Assembly: GCA_001839685.1 (NCBI GenBank)
Contig: MLAK01000855.1
Location: forward strand, 1-12,422
DNA from: Tritrichomonas foetus
Taxonomy: Eukaryota > Parabasalia > Tritrichomonadida > Tritrichomonadidae
Length of the DNA: 12,422 bases
Reading direction: 5' to 3'
Within the stretch, counting starts at the first letter, position 1. The number at the start of each line of letters is the position of its first letter. Shown here piece by piece: positions 5,483-12,422 of the stretch. The notes below the pieces were generated by a model. The model was not told the DNA's origin and did no database searches. It saw only the letters and a program-made list of their open reading frames with translations. Both the position numbers and the translations under genes were made by a program.

Positions 5483-6985
5483 TCATAACACTCTTTTATA
5501 TTGAAGAGGTAAAACAAATGTGAATTGATCATTATGATATTTATTTTCTTTGGCTTTCTTCAATTTTTCTTTCTCTTTCATATTTATTTCTTTGGTGAGA
5601 ACTTCTTCAAATATTGAAATCGAAATATTAAACATAATAGTTAAAGAGAAGAAAATCCATAAACCCCAATAAATAATTCCATACCATTCACTAATATTTG
5701 GTCGAACATTAGCAGCATCAAACATAGCTTGAATCGAATCCCCATGAACAACAGCCAGTAAACATTCTGCTCCATCAATGAAAGTCTTAAATGTATCATC
5801 ATAAGAACCAAAAAATGAGCAACCAAGAACAAGGTATGCAATGAAAATTGTTATACAACCGATTAAAAATTGACCAATTTTCATAATAGCTTTAATTGTG
5901 ACATTAACAATAATCATTGTTGATTGCTTTTCTTGTAAGTACCTTAACAATAGAACACAATGGCAAAAAGTAGATATTGCCATTAATATCATTGTAATTG
6001 GAACTGAATCTTGATAATCAGATTGATTAATTGTATAGATTAAACAAGATATAATTGATAAAGCATGACAAATAAGTGAAAAAATTGCCCATTTATCGAA
6101 TTTATCCCAAAATACATCATTAAATGGAACAAAATTCTTGGTTGCCTTTTTGCGACAATAATTATGGATATTTCTAATATAATAAAAAGTAAGAATAATT
6201 GCAATAATTGATAATATAACAATAACTAAAGGAAATGTAATCAAAGGACTAGTTATGATACTATTCCATTCAATAATTTCTGTATGGGGAATTCTTGTAT
6301 TATATAAATCCAATGTAACAAATTTGGTATTTCGATCAAATGAAAAACGAGAAAATATTGTGAGTTTTAATCTTTTATCAATTTCTTGTGTTTCTTCATT
6401 TTTTATCATTTGATAAGTTGCTGAAAGCGTGATTAAGTCAAATTGATTTATTTGCTCTTCAATTACATCAAGGAGGCGAGAAATATTAGAATGACTAAAA
6501 AAGTATTTAATAATTGAATTTTGAAATTTGATTTCAGTTGTTACAATATAATCTGATGTAAATGAATTTGCAAATGGTATTTCATTTTTGAAAGTAAATA
6601 AACGATATCCAGTTTCATTCAAAACAGCAAGAAACTTGTCACGAAACACAATTTGTACTTGTTCTTCAATATTTCCATCTTCATCTGTTGGAAAATCAAA
6701 ACCAGATAAAAAGTAAACATCAACTAACTTTGAAAAATCATTTGTAAAGTCGATCGTTGTTCTTTGATGTAAATACCCAAAGAACAAATAGAGAATCATA
6801 ATGGCAATTTCAATGAAACAAACCCATGGGATTTGATAGCCTGACACCCAATTTTCATATGAATGATGTGGCCTTTTTATATCGTTAATTCGTTTATGGT
6901 GAGTGAATTTTATTTTAAGCTTGCTAAGATTATCAGTACCACCAAGATTTAAGTTGGAGAGTGATCCTTTTGCATGGGATTTCAT
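5483..6985 (-). CDS. Mucolipin (TRPML)-like cation channel
   Basis: A 500-residue six-helix channel of the mucolipin/polycystin group, expected in endolysosomal or plasma membrane and conducting Ca2+/Na+. Residue positions count from the ATG at 6985; no in-frame ATG precedes it, and 13 further codons upstream lack a Met. S1 is about 53-70 (IPWVCFIEIAIMILYLFF) and is followed by a luminal/extracellular region (71-244) matching the polycystin-mucolipin domain in size. S2 is about 247-271, S3 299-319, S4 328-348 and S5 368-391. A pore helix and filter lie at 399-417 (LLAVVHGDS), S6 at 434-462, and a short Lys/Glu-rich cytosolic tail follows. About 500 residues fits mucolipin better than PKD2, which is much larger. 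The filter reads HGDS where animal TRPML has NGDD, so one acidic residue is missing. Codon use is more AT-rich than in DBR1 and IFT52. The stop is TGA. Family call firm, subfamily less so. Confidence 0.85.
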   Translation of the reverse strand: MKSHAKGSLSNLNLGGTDNLSKLKIKFTHHKRINDIKRPHHSYENWVSGYQIPWVCFIEIAIMILYLFFGYLHQRTTIDFTNDFSKLVDVYFLSGFDFPTDEDGNIEEQVQIVFRDKFLAVLNETGYRLFTFKNEIPFANSFTSDYIVTTEIKFQNSIIKYFFSHSNISRLLDVIEEQINQFDLITLSATYQMIKNEETQEIDKRLKLTIFSRFSFDRNTKFVTLDLYNTRIPHTEIIEWNSIITSPLITFPLVIVILSIIAIILTFYYIRNIHNYCRKKATKNFVPFNDVFWDKFDKWAIFSLICHALSIISCLIYTINQSDYQDSVPITMILMAISTFCHCVLLLRYLQEKQSTMIIVNVTIKAIMKIGQFLIGCITIFIAYLVLGCSFFGSYDDTFKTFIDGAECLLAVVHGDSIQAMFDAANVRPNISEWYGIIYWGLWIFFSLTIMFNISISIFEEVLTKEINMKEKEKLKKAKENKYHNDQFTFVLPLQYKRVL

Positions 6986-7160
6986 AATCGAATATTTTAT
7001 CGTTTTTGTAAATTCAATAATCAACCATTTTTTGCCTTAAAAAGCCAACATACCATCAAATTATTTGTGAGATATCATTCAATTTAAATTTTGAAATCCT
7101 TTGAAAAATTGAATAAATTTATTCAATTTATTACGAAGTTGATAAATCAACTTGGTACGA
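6986..7160. promoter_or_regulatory. Divergent promoter region with 24-bp palindrome
   Basis: Only 175 bp separate the start codons of the channel gene (minus) and the D-glutamate cyclase-like gene (plus), so both promoters must lie here or overlap the genes. Bases 7106-7129 are a perfect 24-bp palindrome with arms AAATTGAATAAA and TTTATTCAATTT. A second dyad, GTTGAT-AA-ATCAAC (7138-7151), sits immediately before the plus-strand start. CCTTT (7098-7102) resembles the M5 element of T. vaginalis but is 59 bases from the ATG. No strong Initiator match seen. Confidence 0.5.
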
Positions 7161-8072
7161 ATGTGTGAGAACCCTATAGACATCATAGAACATGTTATTA
7201 CCATTGATCCTGGTCACCGAGGTATTGACACAATGTGGCAATATGGATCTTTACAAAAAGCAGCAGATTCTATTTTGAAACAAGATCGGAAGATTCCTTC
7301 ATATGTTTTAACAGGTTTCTGTTGCATGTTTGGGAGATGTGAAACTGATGGTCCACTTGGTAGTGCAATACTCTCCTCAACATTAAGAGATCTTAGATTC
7401 AACACATTTCTGCTCACAGATTCATTTGCAGAACCTGTGGTGAAAGCTGCAGCAAGTGAAGTTTTTGCAGAAAATGCACTTTTTAATGAAAATAAAGAAA
7501 AATTGGTGGTTTCTGTTGATGATCCAACGAAAATAGTAAATATTTCATTTATTATCTCAATTGAGAGACCAGGACGTTCAAGAAAAACCAATGACTATCG
7601 AACAATGTCTGCACGTGATATCACTCAATGCACAGCTCCATTAGATTTGCTTTTCCCTCAAATTGGAGAAAGCCAAAAAAGTTATCTGACAATCGGGGTT
7701 GGTGATGGCGGAAACGAAGTTGGCACTGGAAATATAGCAGATGAAGTTTGTAAACATGTCAATCATGGAGATGAAATATGCACATCTATTTGTGCCGACA
7801 TATTAATTATGACAGGTGTGTCTAACTGGGGAGCACTTGCACTTGCAGCCGCTTTAGTCATTGTGGCAAATGATAAAACTGCGGCAGAAAAGTTTATCAA
7901 TCAATGCATTAACCAGCCAAACATTTTAAAGAAGATGATTGATGCAGGATCTTTTGATGGATGTACAGGAAAGCCAGAATTATCAATCGACAATATGAAA
8001 TATGAAGACGATCATTTAATTGTAACAAATAAAATAATTGCAGCAGTAAAAATGGCTTTTCAAATGTCATAA
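7161..8072 (+). CDS. D-glutamate cyclase-like protein (DUF4392, stand-alone)
   Basis: A 303-residue protein matching the D-glutamate cyclase C-terminal domain family. The characterised enzyme (mammalian DGLUCY) converts D-glutamate to 5-oxo-D-proline. Visible family blocks are IEHVITIDPGHRG (9-21), TGF (51-53), ETDGPLG (61-67), SIERPGR (133-139), YRTMSARDIT (146-155), GVGDGGNEVGTGN (179-191), GVSNWG (219-224) and a C-terminal FDGCTGK. The N-terminal DUF1445 half present in mammalian DGLUCY is absent, so it is a single-domain form. No signal peptide or membrane helix, so it is likely cytosolic; a mitochondrion/hydrogenosome location cannot be excluded. I chose the ATG at 7161; a frame extending nine bases further upstream has only a TTG. 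It is divergent from the channel gene across 175 bp. The stop is TAA, with a TAAA at 8095-8098. The patchy family distribution makes bacterial acquisition plausible but unproven. Confidence 0.88.
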   Translation: MCENPIDIIEHVITIDPGHRGIDTMWQYGSLQKAADSILKQDRKIPSYVLTGFCCMFGRCETDGPLGSAILSSTLRDLRFNTFLLTDSFAEPVVKAAASEVFAENALFNENKEKLVVSVDDPTKIVNISFIISIERPGRSRKTNDYRTMSARDITQCTAPLDLLFPQIGESQKSYLTIGVGDGGNEVGTGNIADEVCKHVNHGDEICTSICADILIMTGVSNWGALALAAALVIVANDKTAAEKFINQCINQPNILKKMIDAGSFDGCTGKPELSIDNMKYEDDHLIVTNKIIAAVKMAFQMS

Positions 8073-8480
8073 GAAAGAATCGGTCTAATGAAAATAAAAT
8101 TAATATGAATTAATCAGGATTTTATTATCCTATATTATTCTTGTAACAGATCATCATTATTCTGATGCATTTTTTTAGAAAAATAATTTTGCCAAATAGA
8201 TTTTTTTTGTTAGAATTTTCTTTTGCCATTTTTGTTTTCATTCAATATCATAGTAATTGAAATTGGTTTTTGGATTTTGGAAATTTTGGAGGGAAATGTC
8301 AGAAAAACTTATAAACTTTTTCAATGTTCTCCTCTGAAAAATAACACTTCTTCTTTTATAATCTTTCTCAAATTTTCGGAAATACTATTTTTTTTGAATA
8401 CAATAATAGAAAATTTATCACCTTTTCTGAAGTTTATATAGGTGGAATGGTTAATTTGAATCTTTGTTTTTCCAGATCAA
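8073..8480. other. T-rich spacer
   Basis: A 408-bp spacer with TAAA at 8095-8098 as a candidate poly(A) signal and long T runs on the plus strand up to 8410. The 72-codon plus-strand frame here begins at TTG and is compositional. Bases 8421-8480 should be the promoter of the following gene; CCTTTTC at 8421-8427 is the only M5-like hit and is 56-60 bases from the ATG. The TTTTTCCAG before the ATG is not a credible 3' splice site, because the trichomonad branch/3' motif is missing. Confidence 0.6.
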
Positions 8481-11400
8481 ATGACTTTTCGCGCCCAAAA
8501 TAAATTCGAAGAGCTTAATCTATTTTTCGCAATCGATAAAATTTATATAAATTTATCGCCAAGCCAAACATTCAACATTGTCATTTCGATCGATAATTCA
8601 GAAATCACATTAATTCCGCTGGAAACAGGACAAAACAACTGCTTTAAAATTCAATACAAAACGAAGCAAGTCGTGAAAGCCGTTGTTAACAAAAACGAAA
8701 CGGAGATGAAAGCAAGGAGTATTTTAATATCGCTAAATATCGTCGACGATAATCCAATAAACGGAGAAAACTTCATCGAAAATTCATATGTTACAACAAG
8801 TGGTGATTTTAAAATAAATCCGTGCTTATTTTTAAATTCTGAAATGAATGATTTTTTTCCAATTATGCTTGATGTGCCAACGGTCATTCCATGCCCGATT
8901 GTATTCATGTCGCTGAGTTTAGTTTCATCGCTGCAGCCAGAACCAAAACATTTTTCTAACCTGGAATTTAATTCGATACCATCATTGATTCAGAATAGAA
9001 AGAAATTTGTTGAAGATGATGAATTATTTGAGAATACTTCGGATACAATAGAAACAGAACGGGAAAATGATATTGAATCAAGCCAAAAAGTCATAAAATC
9101 TAAACCTGGAAAAAATGAGAAAAATAATAAAGATTCTAATTCACTATTAACCGAAAACCACTTAACTAATAAAGAGTCAGAAAATATTAACAAAAATAAT
9201 TCTGATTCCTTTTCGAATTCATGCAATGACAATTTCATACCACTACCTCATACAGAAAAGAAAGAAAGGAAGTTATCCAAAACAATGAACAGACTCTCAG
9301 GAATGTATAAACAAAACACAGAATTAATAAAGTTGTTTATGAATTCACTTTCTCCTGAAGAACTGGCAAATTTAGACTTTAGTGATTTTGAAAAAGATCA
9401 ATTTAATCATAATGCATGTTTAAACATGATTGGATCTCCATTTGATATATTTGATCAAGAAATCGAATCAAATAACGAAAATCAATTTAGAGAAGATAAT
9501 AATTTTATGAATGAAAATATTCTTTCCAATCAAAACGAGGATTTGTCTATAAATAATTTAGTAACAACAGATATTAATGATCATCTTAATGGCAACAAAT
9601 TAACCATTGAAAATAATAGTACAAATTCAGAAAATGAAGTTTCGAATCAAACCAATGAAAGCAAAATAGAAGATGAAAAAAATGAAGTCAAAACTGATCT
9701 TGAGAAAAATAAAAATAATGCAAAACAAAAGGAGATTGATTTTGAACAAAAAGAGAATGATTTTGAACAAAAAGAGAATGATTTTGAACAAAAAGAGAAT
9801 GACAATCATGATAATCCATTGACCAACAAAGAAAAATCGCCAATTCACAATAAACAGGCACCTTCTTTTGATCTAAACGATGAAAATTATTTGGAAAGCG
9901 ATCCTGATTTTGACTTTAATAATTCCCAGCAGAAATCAAATAAACGAAAATTTGCTCGTTCTTTAAACCGATTATCTTCAACGCTTTGCAAACAAGCTGA
10001 AATGCTCAAAAGTCTATTCGATATGATACCGGAATCTGAACGAGATAATATTGATATCAATAGTATTTTAGAATTAGCACCTGACATTGATCCTAGTTTT
10101 CTAGATACAATTTTAAATCGGGATATTGTATTTGATGAAATTCCAGACTTAAATATATCAGGTCAGCATAACCAAGAAAGACTTGAACAAGAACAACTTG
10201 AACAAGAACAACTTGAACAAGAACAACTTGAACAAGAACGACTTGAACAAGAACGACTTGAACAAGAACGACTTGAACAAGAGCGACTTGAACAAGAACA
10301 ACTTACCCTACAAATATTAAATTCTTCATCCATTATTAGTCAGGAATGTGAATTACTGTTTTCCAACAAAAGACAGCTAAAAAAGAACAAAAAAATGCCA
10401 AAATTGATTCGACAACTAACTCAAGTTGTCAAACAACAAAATGAGTTTACTAAAAATTTATTAGCTTCTTTGGATAATGATGAAGTAAATGCCGAAATAG
10501 ATTTAAGCTCAGTATTGAGTGTATTACCTCAGAACGACAATTTATCTAATTTTATTCGAGCTAATGAAATCAATGATAAACAAATATCAAAAAATACCCT
10601 AGACAACAATTTTTTTTCTGAAGAAAGTACTGATTTTTCCAATCACAATCAATCTTCCACCAAAGAAGAAACAAATATTCTCAAAGAAGAAGCAAATATT
10701 CTCAAAGAAGAAACAAATATTCTCAAAGAAGAAGCAAATATTCTCAAAGAAGAAACAAATTCGATAAAAGAAGGAATGTTGATAAACAACAAAACAGCTT
10801 TTGACAACAACCAAGAAATTTTTGAAAATGATTTCGATATTCATAATTATAAAAAAGAAACAAAGAAACAAAAACTCGCAAAATCATTAAAGAGGTTAAC
10901 AAAATTAATTAACAAACAAAGTGTAATTTCTCATACACTGTTCAATTCTCTTGCAACTGAACAATTGCCATCATTTGAATTTACAAATAATACTATTAAC
11001 TCCGAGATTCAAAATATCATGAATTTTATCAAATATGACGATTCAGAAACTAATAACAACGACCAAAAATTCAACAGCCAAGAAACTATTTTTCAAACAA
11101 ATAATGACAACATTTTATTACCAGCTGAATATTTAAATAATGACGAAGTTTATGACAAAAGCCCCAACAGCGTTAAAACTGTATCATCACCTATACAGAC
11201 AAATAACCAAAAACGGAGAATATCAAAAGCAATTAACCGCTTAAAAACATTAGTTTCTCAACAAACAGAGTTTATCAAATGTTTAATGGAAGCTGTTTCA
11301 AATCGAAATGAATGCTTAGATAATTTGGATTATGATGAGTCATATAACTTAACAACTGATTGGGATGTCGATTCATTTGACAACTTAGAAGAAACTCATC

Positions 11401-12422
11401 AAAATGAGTATAAATCCATCGATAATATTATATATTTTGACACAAATTCTGATGATCAAGATAGAAATAATATAATTAACAGTACTTCTTCTTTATGTGA
11501 AAATAATACCTCACTACTTACACCAGAAAAATCTGAACAATCTTCGACTGTTTTGAATAATGCATATGCTTCACCAACATTTCCTTTCATTGCTTCACCA
11601 AAATCCAAAAACAAACTTGAAAAAAGTAAAGTGTCACCAACTATGACTGTTAAACATTCGGTTTCAAAAGCAATCAGTATTGTGTATAAGAAAATTTTCG
11701 AAGCAGCACCATCTCCAAGAAGAGTTTACACAAACACAAACGTTTTCGATGAGGCTGGTAGCCCAAGAAAGGAAGTGAACATTAAAGGTGATACTCTTCC
11801 ATTTGAGAATCAAAGTACAAATTTTATTCATCACAAAACTCCAGAAATTCCAAATTTCTCCCCTTCAAAAGGAGATAATAAAAATGAAATGAATATATGT
11901 TACCCTCAGAATAACCAGGAGCCACAAGCCCAAGATATTTTACCGAACAGCTTAAATAACAATTTTGGATATCAAAATAAGATTTTGCCTTCAACAGATA
12001 ATATCATTCAAATAAATGAAGGAAAGGTGTTTCAAACTCTAAAAGACAAAGAAACCCCACTAAAAGATAACAAGACACAATTACATATATCAAATCCAAA
12101 AAATGACTTTTTGCCTATCCAAGAAACTTCCCCACTTACTAACGATAACACTCTCTCATTAAATACAATTTGTGGTCCAACAAATCAATTTCCCATTATA
12201 ATTGATCAAAGTATTATTCCAATCAATCGAGGAGTTATTTCTGTTAATCAAGATCATACTCCACTCACTCAATCTGACATTTCACTCAACACATGTGATG
12301 TTTCAATCAAGAAAGAAAATATCTCAGTTTGTAAAGATGATAATATTGTCCAATTTGATCAATACCAGACAACAAATAAAGAAAATATTCCATCACATGA
12401 TAAAGATATTCCATCACATGAT
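8481..12422 (+). CDS. Large disordered protein with a possible C2-like head and five to six ~41-residue repeats (3' end beyond window)
   Basis: The frame is open for all 1314 codons from the ATG at 8481 to the right edge; an in-frame TGA at 8457-8459 and the absence of an intervening ATG fix the start. Residues 1 to about 160 are beta-rich (FFAIDKIYINLS, TFNIVISID, FKIQYKTKQVV, ARSILISLNIV, CPIVFMSLSLVSS), with the strand pattern of an NT-type C2 domain, though I cannot confirm this. From about 165 on it is mainly N, D, E, K, Q and S, and looks disordered. Five copies of a motif recur at 263-303, 489-529, 637-678, 797-835 and 912-951, with a weak sixth at 1059-1073: a basic amphipathic helix (SK-x-h-NRL-x5-Q-x2-E-x2-K-x-L) followed 18-20 residues after the Glu by a short acidic tail (h-D-h-S/N). 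Three linkers each carry one Glu-rich minisatellite. Residues 1020-1100 are Ser-Pro rich (FIASPKSK, AAPSPRR, AGSPRK), possible proline-directed phosphorylation sites. The head uses more G/C-ending codons than the tail. Scaffold-like protein by inference; function unknown. Confidence 0.85.
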   Translation, partial: MTFRAQNKFEELNLFFAIDKIYINLSPSQTFNIVISIDNSEITLIPLETGQNNCFKIQYKTKQVVKAVVNKNETEMKARSILISLNIVDDNPINGENFIENSYVTTSGDFKINPCLFLNSEMNDFFPIMLDVPTVIPCPIVFMSLSLVSSLQPEPKHFSNLEFNSIPSLIQNRKKFVEDDELFENTSDTIETERENDIESSQKVIKSKPGKNEKNNKDSNSLLTENHLTNKESENINKNNSDSFSNSCNDNFIPLPHTEKKERKLSKTMNRLSGMYKQNTELIKLFMNSLSPEELANLDFSDFEKDQFNHNACLNMIGSPFDIFDQEIESNNENQFREDNNFMNENILSNQNEDLSINNLVTTDINDHLNGNKLTIENNSTNSENEVSNQTNESKIEDEKNEVKTDLEKNKNNAKQKEIDFEQKENDFEQKENDFEQKENDNHDNPLTNKEKSPIHNKQAPSFDLNDENYLESDPDFDFNNSQQKSNKRKFARSLNRLSSTLCKQAEMLKSLFDMIPESERDNIDINSILELAPDIDPSFLDTILNRDIVFDEIPDLNISGQHNQERLEQEQLEQEQLEQEQLEQERLEQERLEQERLEQERLEQEQLTLQILNSSSIISQECELLFSNKRQLKKNKKMPKLIRQLTQVVKQQNEFTKNLLASLDNDEVNAEIDLSSVLSVLPQNDNLSNFIRANEINDKQISKNTLDNNFFSEESTDFSNHNQSSTKEETNILKEEANILKEETNILKEEANILKEETNSIKEGMLINNKTAFDNNQEIFENDFDIHNYKKETKKQKLAKSLKRLTKLINKQSVISHTLFNSLATEQLPSFEFTNNTINSEIQNIMNFIKYDDSETNNNDQKFNSQETIFQTNNDNILLPAEYLNNDEVYDKSPNSVKTVSSPIQTNNQKRRISKAINRLKTLVSQQTEFIKCLMEAVSNRNECLDNLDYDESYNLTTDWDVDSFDNLEETHQNEYKSIDNIIYFDTNSDDQDRNNIINSTSSLCENNTSLLTPEKSEQSSTVLNNAYASPTFPFIASPKSKNKLEKSKVSPTMTVKHSVSKAISIVYKKIFEAAPSPRRVYTNTNVFDEAGSPRKEVNIKGDTLPFENQSTNFIHHKTPEIPNFSPSKGDNKNEMNICYPQNNQEPQAQDILPNSLNNNFGYQNKILPSTDNIIQINEGKVFQTLKDKETPLKDNKTQLHISNPKNDFLPIQETSPLTNDNTLSLNTICGPTNQFPIIIDQSIIPINRGVISVNQDHTPLTQSDISLNTCDVSIKKENISVCKDDNIVQFDQYQTTNKENIPSHDKDIPSHD
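9264..9389 (+). repeat. Core repeat 1 of the large protein
   Basis: Codons for about residues 262-303: RKLSKTMNRLSGMYKQNTE, then LIKLFMNSL and the tail LDFSDF. This copy has the cleanest NRL and LDF positions and is followed by an E-rich linker. Confidence 0.7.
9732..9802 (+). repeat. 21-bp in-frame minisatellite (E-N/I-D-F-E-Q-K)
   Basis: Three 21-bp units (9732-9752, 9753-9773, 9774-9794) plus eight bases of a fourth encode EIDFEQK, ENDFEQK, ENDFEQK, ENDN. Units 2 and 3 are identical at DNA level, indicating recent duplication. It lies in the linker between core repeats 1 and 2. Confidence 0.95.
9945..10067 (+). repeat. Core repeat 2 of the large protein
   Basis: Residues 489-529: RKFARSLNRLSSTLCKQAE, then MLKSLFDMI and the tail NIDINSI. 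It aligns with copy 1 over 41 positions without a gap. Confidence 0.7.
10182..10301 (+). repeat. 15-bp in-frame minisatellite (L-E-Q-E-Q/R), eight units
   Basis: Eight exact-length units of CTTGAACAAGAACAA type encode LEQEQ three times, LEQER four times and LEQEQ once (residues 568-607). The Q/R variants differ by a single A/G change and are blocked together, a sign of unit spread by slippage. A highly charged single helix is the expected fold. It lies between core repeats 2 and 3. Confidence 0.95.
10389..10514 (+). repeat. Core repeat 3 of the large protein
   Basis: Residues 637-678: KKMPKLIRQLTQVVKQQNE, then FTKNLLASL and the tail EIDLSSV. It has one extra residue between helix and tail, and NRL is replaced by RQL. 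Confidence 0.65.
10662..10766 (+). repeat. 21-bp in-frame minisatellite (K-E-E-T/A-N-I-L), five units
   Basis: Five 21-bp units starting at 10662 encode KEETNIL, KEEANIL, KEETNIL, KEEANIL and KEETNSI (residues 728-762). T/A alternation gives a 42-bp higher-order period, so the last duplication step copied a pair. It lies between core repeats 3 and 4. It also creates a long repetitive antisense frame that is not a gene. Confidence 0.95.
10869..10985 (+). repeat. Core repeat 4 of the large protein
   Basis: Residues 797-835: QKLAKSLKRLTKLINKQSV, then ISHTLFNSL and the tail FEFT. The conserved Glu is Val and the tail Asp is Glu, so this copy is more diverged at two consensus positions. Confidence 0.65.
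11214..11333 (+). repeat. Core repeat 5 of the large protein
   Basis: Residues 912-951: RRISKAINRLKTLVSQQTE, then FIKCLMEAV and the tail NLDY. It is close to copy 1 at the SK-x-h-NRL block. Confidence 0.7.
11655..11699 (+). repeat. Possible degenerate core repeat 6
   Basis: Residues 1059-1073 (HSVSKAISIVYKKIF) share SKAI with copy 5 and keep the hydrophobic spacing, at a distance (147 residues) similar to other copies. The second helix half and the acidic tail are missing; Ser-Pro sequence follows instead. Confidence 0.3.
12381..12422 (+). repeat. 21-bp in-frame repeat running off the right edge
   Basis: Two 21-bp units (12381-12401 and 12402-12422) differ at two positions and encode ENIPSHD and KDIPSHD. 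The second ends exactly at the window end, so the array may continue. Confidence 0.75.

Noticed and set aside
5483..6985. Polycystin-2 (PKD2) identity for the channel
   Set aside because: Total length of about 500 residues and the roughly 175-residue S1-S2 luminal region match mucolipins; PKD2 is considerably longer with large cytosolic ends.
5483..7024. Longer 513-residue version of the channel
   Set aside because: The extra 13 N-terminal codons start at TTG, not ATG; the first in-frame ATG is at 6985.
7214..7591. 125-codon minus-strand frame
   Set aside because: Antisense to the D-glutamate cyclase-like gene, whose family motifs cover the same bases.
8223..8441. 72-codon plus-strand frame before the large gene
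   Set aside because: Begins at TTG in T-rich spacer, no motif, ends before the large gene in another frame.
8466..8474. TTTTTCCAG immediately before the large gene, like a 3' splice site
   Set aside because: Trichomonad introns carry an extended ACTAACACACAG-type 3' motif, which I find nowhere on either strand; the ATG downstream is a normal start.
9627..9848. 73-codon hydrophobic minus-strand frame resembling a membrane protein
   Set aside because: Complement of Lys/Glu/Asn codons in the disordered tail; hydrophobicity is an antisense effect.
10599..10871. Repetitive 90-codon minus-strand frame (repeated F-F-F-E-N-I-C)
   Set aside because: Complement of the in-frame K-E-E-T/A-N-I-L minisatellite of the large plus-strand gene; its repeats are inherited from that array.

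Overview
The window reads as nuclear DNA of a flagellated, intron-poor protist, most likely a parabasalid (trichomonad such as Tritrichomonas). All recognisable genes are eukaryotic, read as single uninterrupted exons in the standard code, and lie between AT-rich spacers of about 170-510 bp. One ATG is preceded by a good match to the trichomonad Initiator (TCA-Y-T-W type), another by a weaker one, and two stop codons are embedded in TAAA, the stop-overlapping polyadenylation signal described for Trichomonas. The species assignment is inference.

Layout, left to right. Positions 1-216 hold no convincing gene but contain a 55-nt inverted repeat with G-U pairs, a 41-nt hairpin tipped by the ultrastable GCGAAGC mini-hairpin, and a 14-bp tandem repeat. 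A small two-helix membrane protein follows (272-598, minus). A divergent spacer separates it from a compact intron lariat debranching enzyme, DBR1 (1068-2111, plus), and an unrecognised acidic/lysine-rich, probably nuclear protein (2615-3289, plus). Converging on that are two minus-strand genes: the flagellar transport protein IFT52 (3801-5000) and a mucolipin/TRPML-like cation channel (5483-6985). A 175-bp divergent spacer containing a perfect 24-bp palindrome separates the channel from a stand-alone D-glutamate cyclase-type protein (DUF4392; 7161-8072, plus).

The right third (8481 to the edge) is one open reading frame of 1314 codons with no stop inside the window. It encodes an N-terminal beta-rich, possibly C2-like domain and then a long N/D/E/K/Q-rich region. 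Embedded in that region are five, perhaps six, copies of a roughly 41-residue motif: a basic amphipathic helix followed by a short acidic/hydrophobic tail. Three of the linkers between copies each carry one in-frame glutamate-rich minisatellite, and a fourth array begins at the right edge. I do not recognise this repeat family; it is the best candidate here for something undescribed.

The genes do not form a pathway. They are independently promoted housekeeping genes (RNA metabolism, flagellum assembly, ion transport, D-amino-acid metabolism) plus lineage-specific proteins. I see no mobile-element gene, tRNA, rRNA or CRISPR array.
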